Shown here piece after piece: positions 9,325 to 19,260 of a stretch of 64,000 nucleotides of DNA. The number at the start of each line of letters is the position of its first letter. Position 1 is the stretch's first letter. A program made the position numbers and the translations under genes. The notes beneath the pieces were generated by a model. That model saw nothing but the letters and a program-made list of their open reading frames with translations, was not told the DNA's origin and ran no database searches. Source of the stretch: Bacteroidia bacterium (GTDB lineage Bacteria; Bacteroidota; Bacteroidia; Cytophagales; Cyclobacteriaceae); assembly GCA_030432655.1 (NCBI GenBank), contig JAUILA010000006.1:124001-188000 (forward strand), given 5' to 3'.

Positions 9325-10161
9325 ATGAATGAGAAACAAGTTACCGGGCTCAGGTTATATGACGGAGTATTGCCGTCCCTGAACAGGCTGGTCTTGCTTG
9401 GATTTGCCGGATTCTGGATCCTGGTGGCATTTCTGGAATTCGGGCAGGACTACCTGGAAGCCTTTTTACGTGACCGGTCATTTGTACCGGCAGAGTCGGT
9501 GGCCTATAAGGTATACTGGCCATTGTTCATTTTGTTTTCAATTGTGCTTGATTTCGTGCTCACCTGGCTTCAAAAACGGGTCACGGGAGTGCCCTTTTAC
9601 ATTCTTTCACTTTTCCTGATTTTGTTGCTCACGATTATCCATCTTTTCATTTTTTCATTATTTCTCTTCGGATTTTCCATTCTGATTCATGAGAATGTCT
9701 GGAGATTGCCCTCGTTGCTTTTTGAGAAATTATCAACACGTCTGTATATCACACTATCCGTCTATATAATTCTATTCTCTGTTTACATGATTATCCGGCA
9801 CAATCAACTGAGGGAGCCGTCGCCCGAAAATGATACCAGCCCTTCCATACTCACTGTTAAAAACGGGAAGCGGTCAACGGTTATTCAGACACAGGATATC
9901 AAGTGGATCGGCTCGGAAGGAGACTACCTTGAAATTCATACCAACGGACACAAGCATGTGGTCCTCGACAGCCTAAAAGATATGATCCAAAAGCTTCCGG
10001 GAAATTTCAGCCGTATTCACCGTTCGACTATTGTGAACACCGACCGCGTCAAAGAAATGAGATCACGCGGGAACGGGGATTACGACATTACCCTTGACGA
10101 AGGCTCGACACTCCGTCTCAGCAGAAATTATACTGCCGGCCTCCGGGGCAGGCTGCTGTAG
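9325..10161 (+). CDS. LytTR-family transcriptional regulator with membrane domain
   Basis: 278 residues. The first half contains about four membrane segments (near residues 20-40, 62-82, 90-120 and 140-160). The C-terminal 100 residues form a LytTR DNA-binding domain, shown by 'IKWIGSEGDYLEIHT', 'FSRIHRSTIVNTDRVKEM' and 'LSRNY'. This is a one-component arrangement, widespread in Bacteroidota, in which a membrane sensor is linked directly to a LytTR domain. No kinase partner is adjacent. The targets are unknown, but the next gene downstream is the first SusC gene, 470 bp away. Confidence 0.88.
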   Translation: MNEKQVTGLRLYDGVLPSLNRLVLLGFAGFWILVAFLEFGQDYLEAFLRDRSFVPAESVAYKVYWPLFILFSIVLDFVLTWLQKRVTGVPFYILSLFLILLLTIIHLFIFSLFLFGFSILIHENVWRLPSLLFEKLSTRLYITLSVYIILFSVYMIIRHNQLREPSPENDTSPSILTVKNGKRSTVIQTQDIKWIGSEGDYLEIHTNGHKHVVLDSLKDMIQKLPGNFSRIHRSTIVNTDRVKEMRSRGNGDYDITLDEGSTLRLSRNYTAGLRGRLL

Positions 10162-10323
10162 AATGTTAACGTGTATAATAAGGTGTAGTAAACCTTTCTT
10201 CACCGCGCTGCTTGTATCGTTCTGGTTCCTGACAATTAAACCGGCTCATCAAATTGATTTTCACAAGCAGACAGGAAAAAGGCCATATTCTCCAGTCAGA
10301 AAATAACAGATTTTTCAGGTAGA

Positions 10324-10431
10324 ATGAATAAAACGTTTGCAAAGCGTCCTGGGATAGATTATGTCGATGAGTCATCGATCAGGAGGCTGGAAATGGCCAG
10401 GAACTCAGGCAAAATCTACAAGGGCTCATAA
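10324..10431 (+). CDS. Possible 35-residue protein or gene fragment
   Basis: ATG 10324 opens a 35-codon frame, closed by TAA at 10429-10431, of good coding character. It is rich in charged residues, and its end 'RRLEMARNSGKIYKGS' looks like a piece of a folded protein. It has no signal peptide or recognised motif. The AAACGTTTGC box overlaps its first codons, which argues for a regulatory region or a decayed gene rather than a functional peptide. Confidence 0.2.
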   Translation: MNKTFAKRPGIDYVDESSIRRLEMARNSGKIYKGS

Positions 10432-10583
10432 TTCGATTTTTACTACATTCTTCCGTGTTTATTGCAATCACGACATATATCCGGGTCAAAAGGATCAAAT
10501 TTCTGGAAAGCTTTCAAGTTTTTTTAAAAAAATGTTTTGCATGTTAATTAATAATTATACATTGCTAATTGATGCATCCTATA

Positions 10584-10610
10584 GAACGTTTCAATCGATT
10601 GCAAACGTTC
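10584..10610. promoter_or_regulatory. LacI/PurR-like near-palindrome upstream of SusC
   Basis: GAACGTTT at 10584-10591 and CAAACGTTC at 10602-10610 are inverted around the central palindrome CAATCGATTG. The right arm reads TTGCAAACGTTC, close to the AAACGTTT-centred operators typical of LacI/PurR-family repressors. It lies 22 bp before the SusC start codon, so it would act as a roadblock or leader operator. A related box, AAACGTTTGC, lies at 10331-10340. No LacI-type regulator is encoded in the window. Confidence 0.45.
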
Positions 10611-10631
10611 CATAAACTTAAAATCTACCTT

Positions 10632-13600
10632 ATGAAAAAAATTCTATCTAATCTATGGAGTCCCAAACGCTATGGGGCTTTGATTGTGGGACTGATCCTC
10701 TCCATCACAGTGTCTTATGGACAAGGTGTTGTGAGCGGACAAGTTACGGATGACGTTGGGGATCCCATTCCAGGGGTAAACGTCGTTATCCAGGGAACGA
10801 CAAGCGGAACGGTGACTGACGCCACCGGTAATTATTCATTAACGGCTTCATCGAGTGATGTCCTGGTGTTTTCTTTTGTGGGTTATCTGACCCAGCAGAT
10901 TACAGTCGGGAACCAAACGAATATTAACGTATCGCTGGAAGCCGACGTACAGCAACTTCAGGAAGTGGTTGTAACGGGTTACACCTCTGAGAGGGCAGCC
11001 GACATTATCGGTTCCGTCGGAATTGTAAACACCGATGATGCACTTTCCACGCCATCAGCTAACATATCACAGCAGCTGCAGGGGCGTGCTGCGGGTGTTA
11101 CAGTCAGTGGTGACGGTGCGCCTGGTGAAGGTGCAAAAGTGAGGATTCGTGGTTTTACATCATTTGGATCCAGTAATCCGCTGTACATTATTGACGGGGT
11201 ACCTACAAAAGATCCCGGAACCATTAACCCTTATGACGTAGAGTCGATGCAGGTGCTGAAAGATGCAACTGCCGCTTCCATTTACGGAGCTCGTGCTGCC
11301 CAGGGGGTAATCATTATCACTACCAAAAAAGGTAGTTCTGAGAAAGTTCAGGTTTCATACAACGGATACTATGGTACTACCAAAGTTCCTGAAAGTTCAT
11401 ACCTGGATGCCATTAACACAGCTCAGTATGCCGACTATTTGCAGAGAACGAATACACCTGGTACGATTCACCCGGTTTTCGGAGATTTAGGAAATCCTAC
11501 CATTCCTGATTTCATCGTGTCAAGCCCTACCTTTAAAGGTGGTGTAGCGGCGGGTGATCCCAGAGCAAATCCTGATTTATATGACATTTCGGATTTTGGC
11601 TCTGCGTACCAGATCATGGAGACCAGCCCGGGAACCAACTGGTTTGATGAGATGCTCCAGAACGGACCTATTCAGAATCACCAGATTACTACTTCCGGCG
11701 GATCGGAAGCTGCAAACTTCTCATTAAGTTTTAACTACTTTGATCAGCAAGGAACGCACATCAACACCGATTACAAAAGGTATACAGTTCGTTTGAACAC
11801 TTCCTTCAAGCCTGCAGACTGGCTGCGGATTGGAGAAAACCTTCAGGTAAGTAACGAAGAGAACAATGGTAACCGTGCTCGGGGTGAAGGTGGTCCCTGG
11901 GGATGGGCATATCGTTTTGTGCCTTATATCCCGGCCAGGGACATTGGTGGCGGATATGGTGGTAACTCCGTCGGACAGTCAGGTAACGCATCCAACCCGG
12001 TCGCAGTACTTGAAAGAGATCAGTATGACCTTCGTCGTACGTGGAGGGTTTTTGGTAACGTTTTCGCAGAAATTGAGCCGATTCAGAACCTCGTACTCAG
12101 GACTTCATTTGGTATTGATCTAAATAACTTCTATAACGAAGATTACAATTTCAGAACCTATGAGAATTCTGAGAATACAAGTATAACCCAGTTCGGTACC
12201 AATAATAACAATTCGGTCAACTGGACATGGACAAATACGCTGACGTATTCCAAAACTGTAGCGGAAGATCATAACTTCAAGGTACTTGGAGGTATTGAGG
12301 CGCTTAAGTTCAGTAACTACGGATTGGGTGTAAGTACGAACACTTTCGATTTCGAGGATCCTAATTTCATTAACCTGAACACGGATCAGTTTGCCACACC
12401 GAATGCGTATCAGAATGAAGGAACACCTTCAACGCTGTATTCCCTGTTCGGACGCTTTGATTATACCTTCAGGGATAAATACCTGGTGAATTTCACTATT
12501 CGTCGTGACGGAACTTCCCGAATTTCAGAAGATGCCCGTTTTGGTACCTTCCCTGCGTTTGGTGCAGGCTGGAGACTTTCTGAAGAAGCCTTCATGAGCG
12601 GTATCGAATGGCTGGATGATTTCAAGATTCGTGGTGGATGGGGTATCCTGGGGAGTATAGACAACGTGGATCCTAATAACCAGTTCACACTGTTTGGGTC
12701 CAATGTGGGTATTTCCTGGTATGACATTAATCGTACACAGTCAGGTCCGGTGGTTGGATACACTCCTTACCGCCTGGGTACGCTGACAACCATCTGGGAA
12801 GAGAATACCACCACTAACGTTGGATTTGATGCGACCTTATTTGGAGGTAAACTCGATGTTGCTTTTGACTGGTATAACAATACCACGAATAACCTGATCA
12901 TCCCGAGGGTGCCTACCGGTATTGAGCCGCAGGTATTCCAGCCTTCGATCAACCTGGGTGAAATGGTGAACAAAGGAATTGACCTTTCTGTGACACACAG
13001 GAATCAGTTAGGCGATTTCTCTTATGATGTAACCTGGATTTTCTCCAAGTATACAAATGAGGTTAAAGACATTGACGGTAACCCGGAAACATTCATTTCC
13101 AGAAATGGTAACCGTCTGTCTGACATCGTTCGGACGAAGTCCGGTCAGCCGATCGCTTCCTTCTGGGGATATCAGATCGATCCTAACAACCGGTTCTTTG
13201 ATGATCCGAACGAGCTGGACGAGGTGGACCAGGAAGGTGCTGTCGTTGGTAGCTGGAGATATGTGGATCAGAATGGTGACGGCGTGATTGATGCCAATGA
13301 CCAGACTTTCTTAGGAAATCCTCACCCGGATTTCGTAACCAGTTTAAATCTTGATCTCCGCTGGAGGAACTTTGACCTGAGTTTCTTTGTAGTTTGGAAC
13401 AAGGGTAATGATCTGTTTAACAACGTGAAATACTTCACTGACATGCGCGTGTTTGTTGGTGCGGTTTCTCCGCGGGTTATCAATAATGACTGGAGACCTG
13501 GTCAGGACAACAGTGGTGCAACCCACCCTCGCTTGGCCCCTGGTGCAGAAAATGGGTATACTCCATTTACTACCAGTACTTCCAATTCATTCTATGTTGA

Positions 13601-13850
13601 AGATGGATCGTTCCTGCGCGGACGTACCCTTCAGTTAGGGTATAACTTTGATCCGGGATTGACTTCACGGATCGGACTCTCGAATGTTCGTATTTATGTA
13701 CAGGCACAGAACTTCTTCACCATCACAGATTACGATGGATCTGATCCTGACATCAATATTCAGGGAGGTGATGACCTCACGATGGGGGTTGACCAGGGAA
13801 GATTCCCTACCCTAGCTCAATACTTGTTTGGAGTTAACATTTCACTGTAG
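10632..13850 (+). CDS. SusC/RagA-family TonB-linked outer-membrane protein
   Basis: 1072 residues from ATG 10632. An in-frame ATG 63 bp upstream exists, but only the 10632 start places the signal peptide (MKKI..., core GALIVGLILSITVSYG) at the N-terminus. Domains in order: signal peptide; carboxypeptidase-D-regulatory-like beta domain at about 32-120 ('SGQVTDDVGDPIPGVNVVI'); TonB plug at about 125-235 (start 'QEVVVTGYTSE', with 'RIRGFTS' and 'PLYIIDGVP'); a large beta-barrel to the C-terminus ('YLFGVNISL'). It forms the energised import pore with the SusD protein 21 bp downstream. No glycoside hydrolase is linked, so the substrate is unknown. Confidence 0.95.
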   Translation: MKKILSNLWSPKRYGALIVGLILSITVSYGQGVVSGQVTDDVGDPIPGVNVVIQGTTSGTVTDATGNYSLTASSSDVLVFSFVGYLTQQITVGNQTNINVSLEADVQQLQEVVVTGYTSERAADIIGSVGIVNTDDALSTPSANISQQLQGRAAGVTVSGDGAPGEGAKVRIRGFTSFGSSNPLYIIDGVPTKDPGTINPYDVESMQVLKDATAASIYGARAAQGVIIITTKKGSSEKVQVSYNGYYGTTKVPESSYLDAINTAQYADYLQRTNTPGTIHPVFGDLGNPTIPDFIVSSPTFKGGVAAGDPRANPDLYDISDFGSAYQIMETSPGTNWFDEMLQNGPIQNHQITTSGGSEAANFSLSFNYFDQQGTHINTDYKRYTVRLNTSFKPADWLRIGENLQVSNEENNGNRARGEGGPWGWAYRFVPYIPARDIGGGYGGNSVGQSGNASNPVAVLERDQYDLRRTWRVFGNVFAEIEPIQNLVLRTSFGIDLNNFYNEDYNFRTYENSENTSITQFGTNNNNSVNWTWTNTLTYSKTVAEDHNFKVLGGIEALKFSNYGLGVSTNTFDFEDPNFINLNTDQFATPNAYQNEGTPSTLYSLFGRFDYTFRDKYLVNFTIRRDGTSRISEDARFGTFPAFGAGWRLSEEAFMSGIEWLDDFKIRGGWGILGSIDNVDPNNQFTLFGSNVGISWYDINRTQSGPVVGYTPYRLGTLTTIWEENTTTNVGFDATLFGGKLDVAFDWYNNTTNNLIIPRVPTGIEPQVFQPSINLGEMVNKGIDLSVTHRNQLGDFSYDVTWIFSKYTNEVKDIDGNPETFISRNGNRLSDIVRTKSGQPIASFWGYQIDPNNRFFDDPNELDEVDQEGAVVGSWRYVDQNGDGVIDANDQTFLGNPHPDFVTSLNLDLRWRNFDLSFFVVWNKGNDLFNNVKYFTDMRVFVGAVSPRVINNDWRPGQDNSGATHPRLAPGAENGYTPFTTSTSNSFYVEDGSFLRGRTLQLGYNFDPGLTSRIGLSNVRIYVQAQNFFTITDYDGSDPDINIQGGDDLTMGVDQGRFPTLAQYLFGVNISL

Positions 13851-13871
13851 AATTAAAAAATCAGAAATATT

Positions 13872-15677
13872 ATGAAGAAATATAGATTTCTAATATTGAG
13901 CATGATTGGACTTGTCGCAATTGCCATATCATGTAATAGCGATTTCCTTGAAGTGGATCCGCCGGGTGCTTATTCCGAGCCTTCCCTTCAGAACGCTAAG
14001 GGTGTGGAGGGTATGCTGATTGCAACCTATTCCGCGCTGGATGGCTCCTGGTTTGAAAGCTGGGGCAATAACCGCTTCAACCAAAATGGTGGTGCTTCCA
14101 ACTGGATTTGGGGCGGCATCACTTCGGATGATTCCTATAAAGGAACAGAAGCGAGTGATAACGTAGATGCAACATCCATTGAACGTTTTGATACGCAGCC
14201 TAACCTGCCTCCTTTGAACAACAAGTGGGGGGCCATTTACGATGGCATCGGTAAAGCCAATGCAACCATCCGCAATGTGGCGGTTGCGGGAGACCTTACT
14301 GAGGATCAGGCTACCCGTATTCTGGCAGAAGCCCGCGCCTTACGTGCTCATTTTCACTTTGAGGGTGTAAAGGTGTTTGGACGCGTGCCTTATGTAGATG
14401 AAACAGTAGGTGATGAGATTCCTTTTGTTGAGGTAACAAATCCTGCTGTGGGTGAACCATTCATCTGGGCAGATATCGAAGCTGACTTACGTTATGCGTA
14501 TGATAATCTTCCAGGTACTATGCCAAACCCTGGACGTATCAATAAGTATACAGCCGGTGCCTTACTGGGAAAAGTTCTCGTATTCCAGGCGAAGTGGGCT
14601 GAGGCTGAACCTATCTTTGATGATGTGATTAATAATGGAACAACTGCTTCAGGGACCCCTCTCGGGTTGATGGATAATTTCAATGAGATATTCCGTGCTG
14701 ATATGGAGAGTTCAAATAATGAGGTACTCTTTGCCTATGAAGCGTCCTACGGGGATGGTTCCATTAGTAATGGTAATTATGAAAATAGCCTGAATCAGCC
14801 TCATGGTTCAGCAGCGCCTACCGCATGTTGCGGGTTCTATCAGCCTTCGCAAAACCTGGCTAACAGTTACCGCGTCGATGGAAGTGGTCTTCCTTTCCTG
14901 GATACATTTAACAGCGTGGATATAAAAACTGATGAAGGTGTTGCATCAGATGCAGCCTATACACCAGAGACCGCCCCGCTTGATGCACGTATTGACTGGA
15001 CAATCGGTCGTCGTGGTATCCCTTTCCTTGATTGGGGTATCAACCCGGGTAGCGGATCCCTCGGATGGGTGCGTGACCCTACAAACGGAGGCCCTTATAA
15101 CCCGGTGAAAAGTGTTCCGACTCTTGCTGAGTTTGACGCACAACTAGCCGGTGTAATTGACTGGGGTTTTACTTCCAGCGCTAAGAATGTTATTATCATT
15201 CGCTATGCTGATGTTCTGCTCCTTGCCGCTGAAGTTAAAGCCGAGCTTAATAAACTTGGCGAGGCCGTCGACTTGGTTAACCAGGTCCGGGAAAGGGCTG
15301 CTAATCCTGATGGGTTTGTTGTCGACGAAGACGGAGATCCAGCGGCAAATTATTCAGTTGGCCTTTACACTTCATTTGGCAGCCAGACGGAAGCCTTGAA
15401 AGCGATCAGGTTTGAAAGGAAAATTGAACTTGCTCAGGAAGGTCACCGCTTCTTTGATCTGGTGCGTTGGGACGAGAACTCATCCAGCAGTGCCTTGTCA
15501 TTTGACATAGTAGCGTATATGAACGCCTATATTGCTGAAGAAAGTACAAAAAGGCCGCACCTTTCAGGAGCCACTTTTCAAGAAAGAAATAAGTATGCTC
15601 CTATTCCACAATCGGTTATCGCACAGAGTACCGTTGGTGGTGTTCAGAATATAACTCAGAATGCTGGGTTTAATTAA
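13872..15677 (+). CDS. SusD/RagB-family nutrient-binding outer-membrane lipoprotein
   Basis: 601 residues. The lipobox 'IAISC' puts the acylated cysteine at about residue 21, followed by 'NSDFLEVDPPG', the usual SusD opening. N-terminal SusD-like features ('NAKGVEGMLIATYSAL') and the C-terminal RagB region ('VIIIRYADVLLLAAEVKAELNK', 'AIRFERKIELAQEGHRFFDLVRW') are both clear. It forms the lid of the adjacent SusC pore. The gene is 21 bp downstream of SusC and is followed by a strong terminator, so the SusCD pair can be expressed as a two-gene unit. Confidence 0.95.
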   Translation: MKKYRFLILSMIGLVAIAISCNSDFLEVDPPGAYSEPSLQNAKGVEGMLIATYSALDGSWFESWGNNRFNQNGGASNWIWGGITSDDSYKGTEASDNVDATSIERFDTQPNLPPLNNKWGAIYDGIGKANATIRNVAVAGDLTEDQATRILAEARALRAHFHFEGVKVFGRVPYVDETVGDEIPFVEVTNPAVGEPFIWADIEADLRYAYDNLPGTMPNPGRINKYTAGALLGKVLVFQAKWAEAEPIFDDVINNGTTASGTPLGLMDNFNEIFRADMESSNNEVLFAYEASYGDGSISNGNYENSLNQPHGSAAPTACCGFYQPSQNLANSYRVDGSGLPFLDTFNSVDIKTDEGVASDAAYTPETAPLDARIDWTIGRRGIPFLDWGINPGSGSLGWVRDPTNGGPYNPVKSVPTLAEFDAQLAGVIDWGFTSSAKNVIIIRYADVLLLAAEVKAELNKLGEAVDLVNQVRERAANPDGFVVDEDGDPAANYSVGLYTSFGSQTEALKAIRFERKIELAQEGHRFFDLVRWDENSSSSALSFDIVAYMNAYIAEESTKRPHLSGATFQERNKYAPIPQSVIAQSTVGGVQNITQNAGFN

Positions 15678-15698
15678 AACTGGATTTATCTTTACAAG

Positions 15699-15727
15699 AG
15701 AGACTGCCAATTTTGGCAGTCTCTTTT
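15699..15727 (+). terminator. Intrinsic terminator after SusD
   Basis: An 11-bp perfect stem (AGAGACTGCCA paired with TGGCAGTCTCT) with a 4-nt ATTT loop is followed directly by a T-run. It lies 22 bp after the SusD stop and 27 bp before the FG-GAP gene. It should end or attenuate SusCD transcription before the downstream genes. Confidence 0.9.
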
Positions 15728-15753
15728 AATTTATAAACAAACCAAATGGGGAG

Positions 15754-18700
15754 ATGAAGAGATTTTTGATTTTTGCTGTGTGTGGAGTGTTGTTGAGCTG
15801 TACAGCAAAAGACGAAGAATTATTTAAGCTGCGTTCGCCTAAAGAAACAGGAATTGATTTTACCAATACGGTAAAGGAAAGTGATGAGTATAATATCCTG
15901 AAAATCTACTACCTGTATAATGGGGGCGGCGTTTCAGTGGGGGATTTTGACAATAACGGTTATACCGATGTATTCTTTACAGGTAATATGGTGGAGAATC
16001 AACTCTACCTAAATCAAGGTGATTTTAAATTTAAAAAGGTCACGGAAACAGCAGGTGTTGGTGCGCTGGGTAAATGGAGTTATGGATCCTCTGCCGTAGA
16101 TATTAACGGGGACGGCTGGCTGGACCTTTATGTATGTTCTTCAATTTCCGCTGATCCAAAAGAACGGACAAACATGCTGTTTATTAACCAGGGCCTTAAC
16201 GAAGACGGGATTCCTACCTTTGTCGATATGGCTGCGGAGTATGGCCTGGATGTAAACAATCACAGTACGCATGCCTCATTCTTCGATTATGATCTTGACG
16301 GAGATCTTGATGTATTCGTATTGTCTAATTCCAAAGTGGAGGGAATTCCCTCTGTCTACAAAAAGAAAGTTAACGACGGAACCTCACCCATAACCGATCA
16401 GCTGTTCCGTAATAACGGGGACGGAACCTTTACTGACGTATCAACGGAGGTAGGGATTACCAGCGAAGGTTACGGACTTGGCCTGGCAACAATTGATATT
16501 AATAAGGACGGAGCCGTTGATATTTATGTCGGGAATGATTTTATCACTAACGACCTCCTTTACATGAATGACGGAGGCAGATTCAACGAACAAATTGACA
16601 GTGCGATGAAACATCAGTCGCGCTTTTCCATGGGCAGCGATGCGGCAGATATCAACAACGACGGACATGTAGACGTGGTTACCCTCGATATGCTGCCGGA
16701 AACCAATCTAAGAAAAAAAACGGTGATCATTCCTAACGGGTACATTGCTTATATCAACGATTACCGGTATGGGTACACCCATCAGTACGTACGGAATATG
16801 CTGCAGGTGAATAATGGCAATAATACCTTCAGCGAACTTGGTCAGCTGGCCGGAATTCATCAGACCGAATGGAGCTGGTCTCCGTTGCTGGCAGATTTTG
16901 ATAACGACGGGTTTAAGGACCTGGCCATCACGAACGGATACCCTAAGGACATAACGGACCTTGACTTCAGCGATTTCCGGATGGAAACCACGGGGTACAT
17001 CGATACCAAGGAATTACTTGAACAAATTCCTTCCGTGAAGGTGGCCAACTACCTGTTCAAAAATAACGGGGACCTGACATTTACCGATGTTTCCGGAGAT
17101 TGGGGATTTACTCAGCCTTCCTTTTCCAATGGAGCCGCCTATGCTGATCTGGATAATGACGGTGACCTTGATTATATCGTGAACAATATTAACGACCCGG
17201 CATTCGTATATGAAAATACACTGAATAACGGGAAAGATGAAATCAGTAATCATTACCTGCGTCTGAAGCTAAATGGAACAGAACAGAACCCGTCTGCCTT
17301 CGGTGCCAGGGCAACACTGTATTACGGGGACGACCAGATGCAATACCAGGAAATGAGCGTATATCGCGGGTATATATCCACCGTGGAAGATATCATGCAT
17401 TTTGGACTGGGGGCAAGCACCAGTGTTGACCAGCTGATCATAGAATGGCCAAACGGGAAAATGACTCAGCTTGAGAATGTGGATGCTGATCAGGTGCTTG
17501 AGCTGAGTATCAATGAAGCCGTTGATCCTGACCCTGCAGCTTCACCGGAAAGTACAAACACCTTGTTCTCTCTTGTAAATAGTCAGCACGGGATTACCTA
17601 TAAGCATCAGGAAGCGGATTACATCGATTATAATATACAGCCAAGTATACCTCATAAATTTTCGCAATTTGGTCCGTCTGTGTCTGTAGGAGACCTGAAT
17701 AATGACGGTCTTGATGATTACGTGGTAGGTGGATCTGTCGGACATGATGCCAGCGTTTACCTGCAACAGGATGATGGTACTTTCAGCCAAATCAGCGGCG
17801 GAGAAAATAAGGAGAAGCTTCAGGAAGACATGGGAATGCTCCTGTTTGATGCGGATGGCGATGGTGATAACGATCTCTATATTGTGAGCGGCGGATTTGA
17901 AAGTCCGGAAGGCAGCGAAGCCATGCGCGACCGTTTGTATCTGAATGACGGAAAAGGAAACCTTACCATTGCACCGGATGCCCTGCCGGATAACCGAATC
18001 AGTGCAAGCTGTGTCAGAGGCGCTGATTTTGACGGTGATGGAGATATTGACCTGTTTGTCGGCGGCAGAGTGATCATTAAAAAATATCCGTTCGCCCCGG
18101 AGAGTGTTATTCTCCAGAACCAGGGAGACGGAACATTTATCAATGCAACTGACGAGGTCAGCCAGGGGTTGAAGAATGTAGGCATGGTCACTGATGCGTT
18201 GTGGAGTGACTACGATAATGATAATGATCCGGACCTGATTGTCTCCGGAGAATTCATGCCCATAACCATTTTCGCCAATGAGGATGGTAAACTGGCCCCT
18301 GCAGCCACCACAGGCCTCGATAAATCAGGTATCTGGAACAGCCTGTATGCAGCTGATTTTGATAATGACGGCGATATGGATTACATCGCGGGTAACACGG
18401 GCATCAATAATTTTTATTGTGCAACCCCGGAAACCCCGTTGCAGATGATCGCCAAGGACTTTGATTCCAATGGTGATGTAGATGCCATCATGTCCTGTTA
18501 TCTGAAAGCAGAGGACGGCAAGCTGAAACCTTTCCCGGTTCAGTCCTGGCAGCAACTTTACAGGCAGACCCCAATCTTCAGGAAACGTTTTGATTCGTAC
18601 AAGGAGTACGGGCAGACCACAACAGATCAGTTACTGACGGCAGAGGAAAAGCAGGGAGCGCTCGAAGTCAGCACAGATTACCTTCACAGCAGCTATATAG

Positions 18701-19260
18701 AAAATCTCGGGAATGGTAATTTCGAGATCAGAGAATTGCCTCTGCAAGCCCAGGTGGCGCCGGTCAATGGTATCAATAGCGGCGACTTTAACGATGATGG
18801 CAATCTTGATATCCTGCTCGTTGGAAATGATTATGGAAATGAAGTAAACATGGGTCAGTATGATGCACTGATGGGGCTGGTACTTATCGGAGACGGTCAG
18901 GGAAATTTTAAACCAATGTCCTTAATGGATTCCGGGTTTAAAGTGGAAGGAGATGCAAAGGGACTGGCACGGCTCGTGACTGCAGGCGGTAATGATGTTT
19001 ACCTTGCCACACAAAACCGCGGTAAGCTCTTGGCTTACAGTGCTGATGCCAATTCCAGGAATTACCTGGAGATAGCTCCTGATGATTTCAAGGTTATTTT
19101 TACCTATGCTGACGGTCAGGTTCGGACAGTGGAAATACCATATGGCGCCGGATTCATGAGCCAGTCAACGCGCAAAGTTTCCGTGCCGGAAGAAGTAAGC
19201 AAGGTGGAAATTGTGAATTTCCGGGGAGGCTCGCGTGAGGTGGAGACGATGAACTTATGA
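15754..19260 (+). CDS. FG-GAP/VCBS-repeat lipoprotein with ASPIC/UnbV domain
   Basis: 1168 residues. The signal has lipobox 'LLSC' (C16). The body contains many calcium-binding-like FG-GAP motifs of the form DxDxDGxxD ('GDFDNNGYTDVFF', 'DYDLDGDLDVFVL', 'DADGDGDNDLYIV', 'DFDGDGDIDLFVG'), making two propellers. Between them, at about 500-585, lies an ASPIC/UnbV-type domain ('NHYLRLKLNG', 'GLGASTSVDQLIIEWPNGK'). Such proteins are common beside SusCD pairs in Bacteroidota and are presumed surface-exposed binding proteins. Its stop overlaps the start of the next gene by 4 bp (ATGA), indicating translational coupling. The exact ligand is unknown. Confidence 0.9.
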   Translation: MKRFLIFAVCGVLLSCTAKDEELFKLRSPKETGIDFTNTVKESDEYNILKIYYLYNGGGVSVGDFDNNGYTDVFFTGNMVENQLYLNQGDFKFKKVTETAGVGALGKWSYGSSAVDINGDGWLDLYVCSSISADPKERTNMLFINQGLNEDGIPTFVDMAAEYGLDVNNHSTHASFFDYDLDGDLDVFVLSNSKVEGIPSVYKKKVNDGTSPITDQLFRNNGDGTFTDVSTEVGITSEGYGLGLATIDINKDGAVDIYVGNDFITNDLLYMNDGGRFNEQIDSAMKHQSRFSMGSDAADINNDGHVDVVTLDMLPETNLRKKTVIIPNGYIAYINDYRYGYTHQYVRNMLQVNNGNNTFSELGQLAGIHQTEWSWSPLLADFDNDGFKDLAITNGYPKDITDLDFSDFRMETTGYIDTKELLEQIPSVKVANYLFKNNGDLTFTDVSGDWGFTQPSFSNGAAYADLDNDGDLDYIVNNINDPAFVYENTLNNGKDEISNHYLRLKLNGTEQNPSAFGARATLYYGDDQMQYQEMSVYRGYISTVEDIMHFGLGASTSVDQLIIEWPNGKMTQLENVDADQVLELSINEAVDPDPAASPESTNTLFSLVNSQHGITYKHQEADYIDYNIQPSIPHKFSQFGPSVSVGDLNNDGLDDYVVGGSVGHDASVYLQQDDGTFSQISGGENKEKLQEDMGMLLFDADGDGDNDLYIVSGGFESPEGSEAMRDRLYLNDGKGNLTIAPDALPDNRISASCVRGADFDGDGDIDLFVGGRVIIKKYPFAPESVILQNQGDGTFINATDEVSQGLKNVGMVTDALWSDYDNDNDPDLIVSGEFMPITIFANEDGKLAPAATTGLDKSGIWNSLYAADFDNDGDMDYIAGNTGINNFYCATPETPLQMIAKDFDSNGDVDAIMSCYLKAEDGKLKPFPVQSWQQLYRQTPIFRKRFDSYKEYGQTTTDQLLTAEEKQGALEVSTDYLHSSYIENLGNGNFEIRELPLQAQVAPVNGINSGDFNDDGNLDILLVGNDYGNEVNMGQYDALMGLVLIGDGQGNFKPMSLMDSGFKVEGDAKGLARLVTAGGNDVYLATQNRGKLLAYSADANSRNYLEIAPDDFKVIFTYADGQVRTVEIPYGAGFMSQSTRKVSVPEEVSKVEIVNFRGGSREVETMNL

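Larger units (their letters stand above)
10162..10631. other. Long intergenic region upstream of the first SusC gene
   Basis: No sizeable gene is supported. It holds a possible 35-codon ORF (10324-10431), an AAACGTTTGC box at 10331-10340, a perfectly symmetric T7/A7 tract at 10519-10532, and a near-palindrome built of two AACGTT half-sites immediately upstream of the SusC start. Together these suggest a long regulated leader or promoter region. Confidence 0.5.
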
